A stretch of 64,000 bases of DNA from Chryseobacterium gambrini (GCF_900156825.1 NZ_FTOV01000014.1:38697-102696), one strand, 5' to 3'; counted from the stretch's first letter, positions 15,184 to 24,460 are shown. The notes: a model not told the origin generated them from the sequence alone. Translations and numbers: made by a program.

Positions 15184-16095
15184 ATGCTAAAAGCTGAACA
15201 TATTAGAAAGACCTATAACGCAGGTAAAAAGGTAGCTTTGGATGATTTCAGCATCCATGTTCCGAAAGGAAGTGTTTATGGGCTTTTAGGTCCGAACGGA
15301 GCCGGAAAAACTTCTTTTATCCGGATCATCAATCAGATTACACAGGCGGATTCCGGAGAAATACAGATCAACGGACAAAAGCTTAATCCGGATCACATCA
15401 AAGATATCGGATATATGCCTGAAGAACGCGGGCTGTATAAAAACATGACGGTTGGAGATCAGCTTCTCTACTTCGGAGAGTTGAAAGGCATGAAAAAGAA
15501 TGATGCTTTAACTGAGGCAAAAAAATGGTTTGATAAACTTCACATCGACCAATGGTGGAAGAAAAAGCTGTCTGAGCTGTCAAAAGGAATGGCACAGAAA
15601 ATACAGTTTGTGGTTACTGTTCTTCACCGTCCGCATTTATTGATTCTTGATGAACCTTTTTCGGGTTTTGATCCTGTGAATGCCAATTTAATTAAAGACC
15701 AGATTATTGATCTTAAGAATAACGGAACTACCATCATCCTTTCTACTCACCGAATGGAAAGTGTGGAGGAAATGTGCGATTATGTAGCTTTGATTAATAA
15801 CTCAAAAAAGATTATCGACGGAAGGGTTTTCGATGTACGCGAGAAATTCAAGAAAAATATTTTTGGGATCACGCTTTCTGATGTAAAAAACGATCAACTG
15901 GAAAGTTTCCAAAATAAGTATGAGATTTTCAATATCAATAATGAAAATAACTTAGTTTCCTTTGATCTGAAAAATGAGACTGACCAGAATCATATTCTTC
16001 TGGATCTAATAAATGTAGGAAAAGTAAGGTCATTCGACGAAAAAATTCCGAGTATGAAAGAGGTGTTTATTAATGCGGTAAGCAATAATTCTTAA
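15184..16095 (+). CDS. ABC transporter ATPase, NatA-like
   Basis: The 303-residue ATPase has Walker A GPNGAGKTS near 38-46, signature LSKGMAQKIQF near 134, Walker B LLILDEPFSGFDP and the switch histidine in LSTHRMESVEE. A C-terminal regulatory part of about 80 residues follows. It pairs with the ABC-2 permease that starts 2 nt downstream. NatAB-type pairs export sodium or unknown compounds; the signature and length fit that group, but the substrate is not shown. Confidence 0.88.
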   Translation: MLKAEHIRKTYNAGKKVALDDFSIHVPKGSVYGLLGPNGAGKTSFIRIINQITQADSGEIQINGQKLNPDHIKDIGYMPEERGLYKNMTVGDQLLYFGELKGMKKNDALTEAKKWFDKLHIDQWWKKKLSELSKGMAQKIQFVVTVLHRPHLLILDEPFSGFDPVNANLIKDQIIDLKNNGTTIILSTHRMESVEEMCDYVALINNSKKIIDGRVFDVREKFKKNIFGITLSDVKNDQLESFQNKYEIFNINNENNLVSFDLKNETDQNHILLDLINVGKVRSFDEKIPSMKEVFINAVSNNS

Positions 16096-16097
16096 TT

Positions 16098-17405
16098 ATG
16101 AATAACATTTTTTTAATTACAAAAAGAGAATTTCTTACGCAGGTTAAGAAAAAATCTTTCATCATATTAACGCTTTTAGCTCCGATTCTTTTACTGGGTT
16201 TTGGTGCTGTCATCGGTTTGATGTTTAAGGCTAATGAATCTCACAGCATTATTGAAGTGGTGGATAAAAACGGTCTGTTTAAAAATCAACTGAAATCGAA
16301 TGATAAACTGAACTATGTTTTTGTTTCTGCGGCAGATGAAAAGTCCAAAATCAATAATCTTAAGAACAATGAATCTTTAGACGGGATTTTGGTTCTGCCT
16401 GAACTGAAAGATCAGAATTTTGACGAATTAGAAAAGAATACAAGACTTGTTATCAACAATAAAATCGGGTTCGATACGAAGCAGAAAATTGTTTCGGACA
16501 TTAACGAAGTCATCAAAAAAGAAAAAATAAAGAAACTGGGCATTGCTGAGCTACAGCTTGATAATCTGGATAAAAGTTTCAATTTAAAAACCATCAACGT
16601 TTCAGAAAACAATAAAGAAGATTCCGATCTTGCTTTCGGCGTGAAAAGTGTTCTGAGTATGCTTTTAATGTACGTTACTTTTATGTTTATCATTATTTAC
16701 GGAGTTAGGGTAATGAGAAGCGTACTGGAAGAGAAAAACAACCGTGTTGTGGAAATTATTATTTCTTCGGTAAAACCTTTTGAACTGATGATGGGAAAAA
16801 TTCTGGGGGTAACAATGGTTGCACTTACTCAATTTATCGTTTGGATCACGATGTCGGTTATCGGAGCTTTGGTGCTGAATACCGGATTTTCTGCTATTCC
16901 TAAAAATATTCCCGGAAATGAAGGTGTTGCTGAAAAATTTGATATTTTACAGATGGGAACCCAGATTTCACACAGTTTACTGGAACTGAATTTCCCATTA
17001 ATTATTTTCGTTTTTATAACATTTTTCCTTTTGGGATATATCTTTTACAGTTCCATTTATGCCGCAATCGGTTCTGCTGTAGATAACGAAACAGAGACAC
17101 AGCAGTTCACCTTGTTTGCTGTACTGCCTTTAATGCTTGGAATGTACGGAAGTTTTACGCTAATGAATAATCCGGATGGTCCTTTAGGATTCTGGCTTTC
17201 TATTATTCCGTTTACGTCTCCTGTGGCAATGATCGCGAGAATTCCTTACGGAGTTCCGGCGTGGCAGATTGCGCTGTCTATTGGCTTGCTTTTAGGAACG
17301 ACTCTTTTTATGATATTTCTGGCAGGTAAAATTTACCGTGTAGGAATTTTAATGTACGGAAATAAAGCGACTCTGAAGGAAATCTGGAAATGGATTAAAG
17401 GATAA
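16098..17405 (+). CDS. ABC-2 type permease, NatB-like
   Basis: The 435-residue membrane protein has one N-terminal helix (about 20-42), a large extracytoplasmic domain (about 45-185) and at least five C-terminal helices from about 190 on. The conserved ABC-2 loop EEKNNRVVEIIISSVKPFELM lies at about 212-232. It forms the channel for the ATPase encoded 2 nt upstream. The pair is probably transcribed alone and ends at a strong terminator. Confidence 0.87.
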   Translation: MNNIFLITKREFLTQVKKKSFIILTLLAPILLLGFGAVIGLMFKANESHSIIEVVDKNGLFKNQLKSNDKLNYVFVSAADEKSKINNLKNNESLDGILVLPELKDQNFDELEKNTRLVINNKIGFDTKQKIVSDINEVIKKEKIKKLGIAELQLDNLDKSFNLKTINVSENNKEDSDLAFGVKSVLSMLLMYVTFMFIIIYGVRVMRSVLEEKNNRVVEIIISSVKPFELMMGKILGVTMVALTQFIVWITMSVIGALVLNTGFSAIPKNIPGNEGVAEKFDILQMGTQISHSLLELNFPLIIFVFITFFLLGYIFYSSIYAAIGSAVDNETETQQFTLFAVLPLMLGMYGSFTLMNNPDGPLGFWLSIIPFTSPVAMIARIPYGVPAWQIALSIGLLLGTTLFMIFLAGKIYRVGILMYGNKATLKEIWKWIKG

Positions 17406-17432
17406 GTTTTAAACAGAATTTTTAAATAAAAA

Positions 17433-17464
17433 AACTCCCGAAACATTAAGTTTCGGGAGTTTTT
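17433..17464 (+). terminator. bidirectional terminator
   Basis: AACTCCCGAAAC (17433-17444) pairs with GTTTCGGGAGTT (17450-17461) over a 5-nt loop. A-runs and T-runs flank it on both sides, so it serves the permease gene and the convergent beta-barrel gene. Confidence 0.9.
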
Positions 17465-17486
17465 ATGTTTTGATTAGAATCAATTT

Positions 17487-18149
17487 TTATTTGAAGATGT
17501 AGCTTAAGCTTAAACTAAGAACCTGCTCAGACTTTCCTTTATTGGTCCCTTTCGGCTCCTGATCAAGGCCGGGATATGTATTCGTAACTCCGAAATCATA
17601 TTTTGCCGTAAGTTCAAGCTGTCTTTTATAACTATATCCTACTCCTAGTCCTATTCCAAAGTTAAATGAACTCGCTTTACCGTTTACATTAGGATAATTC
17701 GGATCAATCTGATCTTTTGTGTAGTAGATCTTAGGTGCGTTTTTAACGTTCTGACTTAATAAAAAATTAAATCTGGGACCTATTAACCCAAAAAATTCAG
17801 ATTCAGATTCAGAAAAATACCCTTTAAACGAGATCGGTACACTCAGATAGTTATTTGCGTATACCGCGTCATAACCGGGATAGTTTTTAGCATCTTTATC
17901 CTTTCCTGTTTCTCCTGCTCCAAAGTAAACTACTTCAGGCTGTATGAAAAACTGGTTGGCTGAACCTATCGGTATTAAAGCCAATACTCCTGCCTGAACG
18001 GTATATCTCGGTCCGGAAGGGTTATGAGCATTCTTCACTCGGGAATAGTTTCCTCCTACAGTAACACCGAATCTTGTGCTGCCAAAATCGATCTGTGCGA
18101 AAGACATGGTAGAAAGTGCCAATGCAGAGGCTAATAAAAATTTTTTCAT
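17487..18149 (-). CDS. outer membrane beta-barrel protein
   Basis: The 220-residue precursor has a signal peptide cleaved after SFAQ (about residue 19). Alternating hydrophobic strands follow (RFGVTVGGNYSRV, FNFGIGLGVGYSYK, LELTAKYDFGVTNTY), ending in LSLSLSYIFK with the terminal aromatic residue typical of barrels inserted by BamA. It resembles the PorT/OmpW-like small barrels of Bacteroidota. It starts 16 nt after sucD and may be read with it. Function unknown. Confidence 0.82.
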   Translation of the reverse strand: MKKFLLASALALSTMSFAQIDFGSTRFGVTVGGNYSRVKNAHNPSGPRYTVQAGVLALIPIGSANQFFIQPEVVYFGAGETGKDKDAKNYPGYDAVYANNYLSVPISFKGYFSESESEFFGLIGPRFNFLLSQNVKNAPKIYYTKDQIDPNYPNVNGKASSFNFGIGLGVGYSYKRQLELTAKYDFGVTNTYPGLDQEPKGTNKGKSEQVLSLSLSYIFK

Positions 18150-18165
18150 ATCGTTATGTTTTATG

Positions 18166-19038
18166 TTATCCTAGAATTTTTGCAACAGTAGCACCGATGT
18201 CTGCAGGAGAGTCTACCACGTTAATTCCGTTTTCTCTCATGATTTCCATCTTAGCCTGAGCTGTATCTTCTGCTCCGCCTACGATTGCACCTGCGTGTCC
18301 CATTGTTCTACCTTTTGGAGCAGTCTGTCCTGCGATGAAACCTACAACCGGCTTTGTAGAACCACTTGCTTTGTACCATCTTGCTGCTTCAGCTTCAAGA
18401 CCTCCACCGATTTCTCCGATCATTACCACTGCTTCAGTTTCAGGATCGTTGATGAATAATTCCAAAGCTTCTCTTGTAGTTGTTCCAATGATCGGGTCTC
18501 CACCGATACCGATTGCTGTAGAAATACCGTAACCCGCTCTTACTACCTGATCTGCAGCTTCGTAAGTAAGAGTACCAGATTTAGAAACGATACCTACTTT
18601 ACCTTTTTTGAAAACGAAACCTGGCATAATCCCAATTTTAGCTTCTTCAGAAGTAATGATTCCCGGGCAGTTCGGACCGATTAATCTGCAGTCTCTGTCA
18701 GCAATGTAAGATTTTACTTTCACCATATCTGCTACAGGAATACCTTCAGTAATACATACAATTACTTTGATTCCTGCTTCAGCAGCTTCCATAATAGCGT
18801 CAGCAGCAAATGCAGGCGGTACGAAAATGATACTTACGTTAGCTCCGGCTTTTTCTACAGCATCTGCTACCGTATTGAATACAGGCTTCCCTAAGTGCTC
18901 GCTTCCTCCTTTTCCCGGAGTAACACCACCTACTACGTTGGTTCCGTATTCGATCATCTGGCTTGCGTGGAAAGTACCTTCGTTCCCTGTAAATCCTTGT
19001 ACAATTACTTTAGAATCTTTGTTTACTAAAATTGACAT
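18166..19038 (-). CDS. sucD: succinate-CoA ligase, alpha subunit
   Basis: The 290-residue subunit binds CoA and carries the phosphohistidine of the TCA-cycle enzyme. It has the N-terminal CoA site VQGFTGNEGTFH (about 14-25), the segment GPNCPGI and the active-site histidine loop MGHAGAIVGG (about 246-255). The beta subunit gene sucC is not adjacent, which is common in this phylum. A -7 box lies 42 nt upstream. Confidence 0.96.
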   Translation of the reverse strand: MSILVNKDSKVIVQGFTGNEGTFHASQMIEYGTNVVGGVTPGKGGSEHLGKPVFNTVADAVEKAGANVSIIFVPPAFAADAIMEAAEAGIKVIVCITEGIPVADMVKVKSYIADRDCRLIGPNCPGIITSEEAKIGIMPGFVFKKGKVGIVSKSGTLTYEAADQVVRAGYGISTAIGIGGDPIIGTTTREALELFINDPETEAVVMIGEIGGGLEAEAARWYKASGSTKPVVGFIAGQTAPKGRTMGHAGAIVGGAEDTAQAKMEIMRENGINVVDSPADIGATVAKILG

Positions 19039-19080
19039 TTTATTATTTATTTAATTTATTTATTACTTTTTAAATGCACA

Positions 19081-19088
19081 CAAATTTA
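19081..19088 (-). promoter_or_regulatory. candidate -7 box of sucD
   Basis: TAAATTTG on the minus strand, 42 nt before the ATG at 19038; no -33 element recognised. Confidence 0.4.
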
Positions 19089-19128
19089 ATTAAATTTCTT
19101 TGATTAAAGATAAATCTAACTAATTTGT

Positions 19129-20031
19129 TTATTTGAGATTTCTCAGTTTAACTTCTTTTTTCAGATAGGTTTTAAAATCTTCTGCAAACATCCCGATATA
19201 GGTACCTTTTTCGAGGTCTCTGTTTACTCCGGTTTTCCCTAATATTACAGCTCCGCTCTCGATTTTATTTCCTGAAGCAATGCCGACCTGTCCCCATAAA
19301 GTAACTTCATCACCAATTACGCAGCATCCAGCAATACCGACCTGAGAAGCGATAAGACATTTTTTTCCGATAACGGTATCGTGCCCGATCTGAATCTGAT
19401 TATCCAGAACGGAACCTTCTCCGATAATGGTAGAATCTGTAACTCCTCTGTCGATTGTACAACCGTTTCCGATCTCTACATTGTTTTCGATCACTACGTT
19501 TCCTACCGAAATCAGGCGGTCGAAATTGCCGTTCAGTTTTCTGTAATAAAAAGCGTCGCCGCCTAAAACAGTGTTGGACTGTATCACTACATTGTCGCCA
19601 ATTACGGTTCTGTCGCCAATGACAACATTAGGAAAAATCAGGGTATTTTTTCCTATTTTCACATTATTTCCGATAACCGCAGAAGCATGAATTTTTGTTC
19701 CCTCTCCTATTTCGACATCATGAAGTTCTTCGGTGAAGTTATAAATTCTTGTAAAGTGGGTATTGATTTTATTGAAATCTCTGAAAGGGTCTTCGGAAAC
19801 CAACAGTGCTTTTCCCTCTGGACATTCCACTTCTTTATCGATCAAAATAATCGTCGCAGCGGAATTTAATGCTTTATCGTAATATTTCGGATGGTTAACA
19901 AAAACGATTTCACCGGCTTTTACCATGTGAATTTCGTTCGTTCCCAATACTTCGAAGTCTTCTGAACCTACAAATTTTGCCCCGATAAGTTCGGCAATGG
20001 TTTTCAATTTTTGGGGTTGATGAAACGTCAT
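19129..20031 (-). CDS. second LpxD-like acyltransferase
   Basis: The 300-residue protein is built like LpxD. An N-terminal uridine-binding domain comes first (about 1-100, with FVNHPKYYDKAL), then a left-handed beta-helix of hexapeptide repeats (about 105-265) with the catalytic-type histidine in QIQIGHDTVIG. LpxD adds the second acyl chain to UDP-3-O-acyl-glucosamine in lipid A synthesis. A more typical lpxD lies at 23369-24388 in the same operon, so this is a paralogue. It may use another acyl chain or another amino sugar. It follows efp by 190 nt. Confidence 0.82.
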   Translation of the reverse strand: MTFHQPQKLKTIAELIGAKFVGSEDFEVLGTNEIHMVKAGEIVFVNHPKYYDKALNSAATIILIDKEVECPEGKALLVSEDPFRDFNKINTHFTRIYNFTEELHDVEIGEGTKIHASAVIGNNVKIGKNTLIFPNVVIGDRTVIGDNVVIQSNTVLGGDAFYYRKLNGNFDRLISVGNVVIENNVEIGNGCTIDRGVTDSTIIGEGSVLDNQIQIGHDTVIGKKCLIASQVGIAGCCVIGDEVTLWGQVGIASGNKIESGAVILGKTGVNRDLEKGTYIGMFAEDFKTYLKKEVKLRNLK

Positions 20032-20123
20032 ATTTTTTTAAATGATGTTTTAAATTTTCAACCGTGTTTAGTTTGGAATCTTGACACGGATTTGTTTTTC
20101 CAACTTTAATCGCAGCCCGACCA

Positions 20124-20149
20124 TACCCTTCGACAAGCTCAGGAGGGTA
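20124..20149 (+). repeat. CCCTTCGAC...GCTCAGGAGGG dispersed repeat
   Basis: Arms TACCCT (20124-20129) and AGGGTA (20144-20149) enclose TCGACAAGCTCAGG. It is related to 7281-7309 and lies in the spacer between efp and the second lpxD gene. Confidence 0.55.
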
Positions 20150-20221
20150 CACTACAAAGCTGCCATAAAAAATGAAAGCTGAAAGTTGTGATACTTCCAG
20201 CCTCATATTATTTGTGAATAA

Positions 20222-20788
20222 TTATTCTTTTACTCTTTCAAGGTAAGAACCGTCTTCTGTGCTTACTTTGATTTTGTCTCCCGGTTCAATGAACAGAGGA
20301 ACCATCACTCTTGCTCCTGTTTCTACGATTGCATTTTTAAGAGCGTTGGTTGCAGTGTTTCCTTTTACACCCGGATCTGCTTCCACAACTTCCAGATAAA
20401 CGGACTGCGGTAATTCTGCAGAAAGCGGAGTCTCGTCCACTTCTTTCAAAATGATTGTTACTTCTTCACCCGCTTTCATCAGGTTGGAGTTTTCGATCAT
20501 TTCTTTGTTAAGGTATAACTGAGAGAAATCATCGTTATTCATGAAGTGGAAGCCATTTTCATCATCATAAAGATACTGGTATTTTCTTGTGATTACTTTT
20601 ACCTCATCAATTTTATGACCTGCAGAGAAAGTATTGTCGATTACTTTACCGTTGGTTACAGATTTTAATTTTGTTCTAACGAAAGCAGGACCTTTTCCCG
20701 GTTTTACGTGAAGGAATTCGATAACTTTATAAATATCGTTGCTGTATTCGATGCAAAGTCCTTTTCTGATATCGTTACTTGTTGCCAT
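20222..20788 (-). CDS. efp: translation elongation factor P
   Basis: The 188-residue factor relieves ribosomes stalled at proline runs. Its three beta-barrel domains are recognisable, with K32 in VKPGKGPAF at the tip position that is modified in other species. The C-terminal part ends IEPGDKIKVSTEDGSYLERVKE. It is embedded in the lipid A operon, 18 nt after a small secreted-protein gene. Confidence 0.97.
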   Translation of the reverse strand: MATSNDIRKGLCIEYSNDIYKVIEFLHVKPGKGPAFVRTKLKSVTNGKVIDNTFSAGHKIDEVKVITRKYQYLYDDENGFHFMNNDDFSQLYLNKEMIENSNLMKAGEEVTIILKEVDETPLSAELPQSVYLEVVEADPGVKGNTATNALKNAIVETGARVMVPLFIEPGDKIKVSTEDGSYLERVKE

Positions 20789-20806
20789 TAATTATTATAT
20801 ATTTTT

Positions 20807-21145
20807 TTATTTTCTTTTGTTAAATTGTATTCCTTCTCCCTGAGTTGGAAGTCTGTTGAAAACATTATTGTTGAATGAATTCACATTATTATTCAGTCTG
20901 TTTACATTGGTCTGGATCTCGGAATGATAGGGATTTGCAGTTCCAAAAATTGAACTGCTGCCGGAATTATTCTGTTTCAGAATATCATTCAGATTATGTT
21001 TAGCAATGCTGTCATTGGATTTTGAAGGCAGTCTTCTTTCCAGAATGGAAGTCTTGGCTGTTTTTTCCGTTTTTAATCCTTCTGTCTGTTGTCCGGACAA
21101 AAAAAATATGGTAAAAAACATTAAAACAAAAATCAGACTTTTCAT
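20807..21145 (-). CDS. small secreted asparagine-rich protein of unknown function
   Basis: I do not recognise this 112-residue protein. It has a signal peptide (MKSLIFVLMFFTIFFLSGQ) and a mature part rich in Asn and Ser, with NRLNNNVNSFNNNVFNRL near 83-100. No cysteines or domain motifs are seen. It lies between lpxA (26 nt upstream) and efp (18 nt downstream), so it is transcribed with the lipid A genes. That position suggests an envelope role, but nothing in the protein proves it. Confidence 0.7.
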   Translation of the reverse strand: MKSLIFVLMFFTIFFLSGQQTEGLKTEKTAKTSILERRLPSKSNDSIAKHNLNDILKQNNSGSSSIFGTANPYHSEIQTNVNRLNNNVNSFNNNVFNRLPTQGEGIQFNKRK

Positions 21146-21171
21146 TGATAACAGTGCTAAATTTATCTTTA

Positions 21172-21966
21172 TTATTCTCTTTCCTTCCCCGTTCCGTATC
21201 CTTTTACGATCCCTCTCGGAGAGTTCTGGATAAACTGAAGGATTTCATCTCTTTCAGCCGTCGGAAGCATTTCTTTTTCGATGTAAAGCAACGCTTGGGA
21301 AACATTCATTTTCATCTGGAAAATTGCTCTGTAAATTTTCTGAATTTCAAAGATTTTTTCGTTGGTAAATCCTCTCCTTCTTAAACCTACGGAATTAATT
21401 CCTGCATAAGACATCGGCTCTCTCGCTACTTTTACATAAGGCGGAATGTCTTTTCTTACCAGAGTACCACCTGAAATCATTACGTGTTTTCCGATTTTTC
21501 CGAACTGATGAACAGCAGATAAACCACCCATTACGGTATAATCTCCGATTTCTACGTGGCCTGCAATACCGCACCCGTTTACGATGATCACATGATCTCC
21601 GATAACACAGTCATGAGCAATGTGGGAAGTTGCCATAATAAGGCAGTTTTTTCCTATTTTGGTAAATCCGAGGGCTTTTGTTCCTCTGTTTACCGTTACA
21701 CATTCTCTGATCGTTGTTTCATCGCCGATAATTACCTGCGTATCTTCACCATCAAATTTCAAATCCTGAGGAATCGCAGAAATTACCGTTCCCGGAAAAA
21801 TTCTGCAATTTTTACCGATTCTTGCACCATCCATGATGGTAACATTGGGACCAATCCATGTTCCTTCGCCAATTTCCACGTCCCCTGCAATAGTAGTAAA
21901 GGGTTCTACGATTACATTTTTGCTGATTTTCGCACGTTTATCTACGGCTGCTAATTGATGAATCAT
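21172..21966 (-). CDS. lpxA: UDP-N-acetylglucosamine acyltransferase
   Basis: The 264-residue protein is the first enzyme of lipid A synthesis. Ten or so hexapeptide turns form the left-handed beta-helix (about 1-190), with the catalytic histidine in MATSHIAHDCVIG near 120. The helical tail with GLRRRGFTNEKIFEIQ follows. Its start abuts the stop of the LpxC-FabZ gene, so the two are translationally linked. Confidence 0.96.
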   Translation of the reverse strand: MIHQLAAVDKRAKISKNVIVEPFTTIAGDVEIGEGTWIGPNVTIMDGARIGKNCRIFPGTVISAIPQDLKFDGEDTQVIIGDETTIRECVTVNRGTKALGFTKIGKNCLIMATSHIAHDCVIGDHVIIVNGCGIAGHVEIGDYTVMGGLSAVHQFGKIGKHVMISGGTLVRKDIPPYVKVAREPMSYAGINSVGLRRRGFTNEKIFEIQKIYRAIFQMKMNVSQALLYIEKEMLPTAERDEILQFIQNSPRGIVKGYGTGKERE

Positions 21967-23364
21967 TTAATCAACTTTATTTTTTGCAACTTGGGCCATA
22001 AGTTCTGCTTCTACCGCTACTGTATCTCCTACGTAACCATAACCCTGCATATGAACAATTCCTCTTCTGATAGGCTCTATTAATTCAATCTTGAAAATAA
22101 GCGTATCTCCGGGAATTACTTTTCTCTTGAATTTTACTTTATCTATTTTAATAAAATACGTAGAGTAATTTTCGGGATCCGGAACACTTGCCAAAACAAG
22201 AATTCCCCCTGTCTGAGCTAAAGCTTCTACCTGTAAAACTCCCGGCATTACGGGTTCTTTTGGAAAATGTCCAACGAAGAAAGGTTCGTTCATTGTAACA
22301 TTTTTAAGACCTACCACATGAGAATCTGAAAGCTCAAGAATTTTATCAATCAACAAGAACGGCGGTCTGTGAGGCATCAGTTTCATGATTCCGTTGATAT
22401 CGAAAACCGGTTCTTTTGTTAAATCAAAGTCAGGAACATTTTTCTTCTTCTGCAATTTCCACTGACGGTTCAGTTTTTTTGCAAATTGTGTGTTTACGTA
22501 ATGTCCCGGTTTGTTGGCAATTACTTTACCTTTTATTTTTACTCCTGCCAAAGCCAGATCACCGATCACATCAAGTAATTTGTGTCTTGCGGCTTCGTTG
22601 GGATAGTTTAAGTTCAGGTTATCAAGAATTCCGTTTGGTCTTATCGATACATTATCTTTACCAAAGGCTTTCTTTAATTTTTCTGTGGTTTCCGGTGTAA
22701 GATCTTTATCTACATAAACAATCGCATTGGAAATATCTCCCCCTTTGATCAAACCATGATCCAAAAGCATTTCCAGCTCGTGTAAGAAACTGAATGTTCT
22801 TGCCGATGAAATTTCTTCTTTAAACTCAGAAATATTTTTAAGCGTAGCATTTTGAGTTCCCAAAACTTTGGTTCCAAAGTCTACCATCGTTGTTACTTCG
22901 TAGGTATCTGAAGGAATAATGGTGATCTCAGATCCTGTAGCCGGATCGCTGTAAGTAAGCACTTCTTTTACCACAAGATATTCTCTTGCAATATTTTGGT
23001 CTACCACACCTACGCTTTCGATTGCTTCTACAAAGAATTTTGAAGAACCGTCTAAAATCGGCGGCTCAGAAGCATCCATTTCTAAAATAGCGTTATCGAT
23101 ATCACATCCTACCAAAGCAGCCAGAAGATGCTCACAGGTTGTGATTTTCACGCCCAGTTTTTCTAATGTTGTTCCTCTTTCTGTAGCTACAACGTAGTTA
23201 ACGTCTGCTTCGACCTGAGGATGCCCTTCCAAATCTGTTCTTACGAATACAAAACCTGTATTTTCTTTTGCAGGTTTCATGGTTAATTTTACTTCTTTAC
23301 CAGTATGAAGTCCGATTCCGGAAAGTGTCACTTCCTGCTGAAGTGTTTTTTGCATATCACTCAT
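21967..23364 (-). CDS. lpxC/fabZ: LpxC-FabZ fusion: UDP-3-O-acyl-GlcNAc deacetylase and 3-hydroxyacyl-ACP dehydratase
   Basis: The 465-residue protein joins two enzymes. Residues about 1-305 are LpxC, the zinc deacetylase of lipid A synthesis, with the zinc histidine in TCEHLLAAL (near 79) and a second HxxxD zinc segment near 235-246 (NEAARHKLLDVIGD). Residues about 320-465 are FabZ, with MPHRPPFLLIDKI and the catalytic GHFPKEPVMPGVLQVEA. The fusion is a hallmark of Bacteroidota and couples the use of hydroxyacyl chains in lipid A and in fatty acids. It lies between lpxD and lpxA. Confidence 0.97.
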   Translation of the reverse strand: MSDMQKTLQQEVTLSGIGLHTGKEVKLTMKPAKENTGFVFVRTDLEGHPQVEADVNYVVATERGTTLEKLGVKITTCEHLLAALVGCDIDNAILEMDASEPPILDGSSKFFVEAIESVGVVDQNIAREYLVVKEVLTYSDPATGSEITIIPSDTYEVTTMVDFGTKVLGTQNATLKNISEFKEEISSARTFSFLHELEMLLDHGLIKGGDISNAIVYVDKDLTPETTEKLKKAFGKDNVSIRPNGILDNLNLNYPNEAARHKLLDVIGDLALAGVKIKGKVIANKPGHYVNTQFAKKLNRQWKLQKKKNVPDFDLTKEPVFDINGIMKLMPHRPPFLLIDKILELSDSHVVGLKNVTMNEPFFVGHFPKEPVMPGVLQVEALAQTGGILVLASVPDPENYSTYFIKIDKVKFKRKVIPGDTLIFKIELIEPIRRGIVHMQGYGYVGDTVAVEAELMAQVAKNKVD

Positions 23365-23368
23365 TAGT

Positions 23369-24388
23369 TTAATCTTTTGAGTTATTCTCGAGATTATTTA
23401 TTCTTTTAACCACTTCAGGTAAGTTTCTGAAATGTACATAACTTCTAAGATAGTCGTTGTAGCTGATCGCCGGAGAACCGTAAATGGTTTCCCTGTCGTT
23501 TACGCTGGAATTTACACCACTCTGAGCCTGTATTTTTACCTGATTTCCTATTTTGATGTGTCCTACAACGCCCACCTGACCTCCGATCTGGTTCCAGTCT
23601 CCGATGGTTGTAGATCCTGCAATTCCGGCTTGCGCGGCAATTACGTTATTTTTTCCGATTTTTACGTTGTGTGCAATCTGGATCAGGTTATCGATCTTTG
23701 TTCCTTTTCCGATTACGGTAGAACCGATGGTTGCTCTGTCTATACTGCAGTTGGAACCAATTTCCACATCATCTTCAATGATCACATTTCCTAACTGCGG
23801 AATTTTTTTGAATCCATCCGGAGTCGGCTGAAATCCGAAACCGTCTCCTCCGATTACTGTGTTGGAATGAATAACACAATTGTCTCCGATGATGCAGTAA
23901 TCATAAATTCTCGCACCACTGTCGATTTTGCAGTTTTTCCCGATTTTCACGCCTTTTCCGATGTAAACCTGCGGATAAATCTGGCTTCCTTCTCCTACTT
24001 TTGCTTTTTCTGAAACGTAGGTAAAAGCTCCGATATACACATTCTCGCCGATTACAGCGGTTTCATGGATGGAAGAACCGTTTTCGATTCCTGTTCTTCT
24101 GCCCTGCATTTCCTGATAAAGATTCATGAGAATCTGGAATGAGAGATAAGCATCCTTTACAGTAATAACGGTAGGATTATAAGAATCTTTTGAGATAAGC
24201 TTTTCCGAAACAATGATAACGGAACATTTTGAAGTCTCTAAATAATGCGAAAATCTATCCTGCGCGATGAAAGAAAGATGTCCTGTTTCCCCACTTTCTA
24301 TGGGCGAAACTCCAGTAATAAGTGCATTCTCGTCACCTATTATTTTTCCGTCGATAAAACTTGCAATTTGCGAAGCTGTAAATTCCAT
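23369..24388 (-). CDS. lpxD: UDP-3-O-(3-hydroxyacyl)glucosamine N-acyltransferase
   Basis: From the ATG at 24388 the enzyme has 339 residues. An N-terminal uridine-binding domain (about 1-100) is followed by hexapeptide repeats (about 105-315). The catalytic histidine lies in QIAHNVKIG, and GGDGFGF is the acyl/ACP-facing motif. It adds the N-linked acyl chain in lipid A synthesis. A TTG codon at 24397 could start the same frame, but it overlaps the -7 box at 24395-24402 and is unlikely. It is the first gene of the lpxD-lpxC/fabZ-lpxA-efp operon. Confidence 0.95.
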   Translation of the reverse strand: MEFTASQIASFIDGKIIGDENALITGVSPIESGETGHLSFIAQDRFSHYLETSKCSVIIVSEKLISKDSYNPTVITVKDAYLSFQILMNLYQEMQGRRTGIENGSSIHETAVIGENVYIGAFTYVSEKAKVGEGSQIYPQVYIGKGVKIGKNCKIDSGARIYDYCIIGDNCVIHSNTVIGGDGFGFQPTPDGFKKIPQLGNVIIEDDVEIGSNCSIDRATIGSTVIGKGTKIDNLIQIAHNVKIGKNNVIAAQAGIAGSTTIGDWNQIGGQVGVVGHIKIGNQVKIQAQSGVNSSVNDRETIYGSPAISYNDYLRSYVHFRNLPEVVKRINNLENNSKD

Positions 24389-24394
24389 ATTCTG

Positions 24395-24423
24395 CAAAGA
24401 TAAGAAATTCTGTAATTCGCAAA
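24395..24423 (-). promoter_or_regulatory. promoter of the lipid A operon
   Basis: On the minus strand TTTG (24420-24423) and TATCTTTG (24395-24402) are 17 nt apart. The -7 box ends 6 nt before the lpxD ATG, so the mRNA probably has almost no leader. Confidence 0.55.
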
Positions 24424-24460
24424 CATTTTTTAGTTTTCGGAACGTAAATTTTAATATTCT

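Noticed and set aside
23432..23831. Two open frames opposite lpxD
   Set aside because: They mirror the hexapeptide repeats of lpxD on the other strand and have no independent support.
24388..24397. TTG start for lpxD
   Set aside because: It overlaps the -7 box, and a normal ATG lies 9 nt downstream at the start of the conserved domain.
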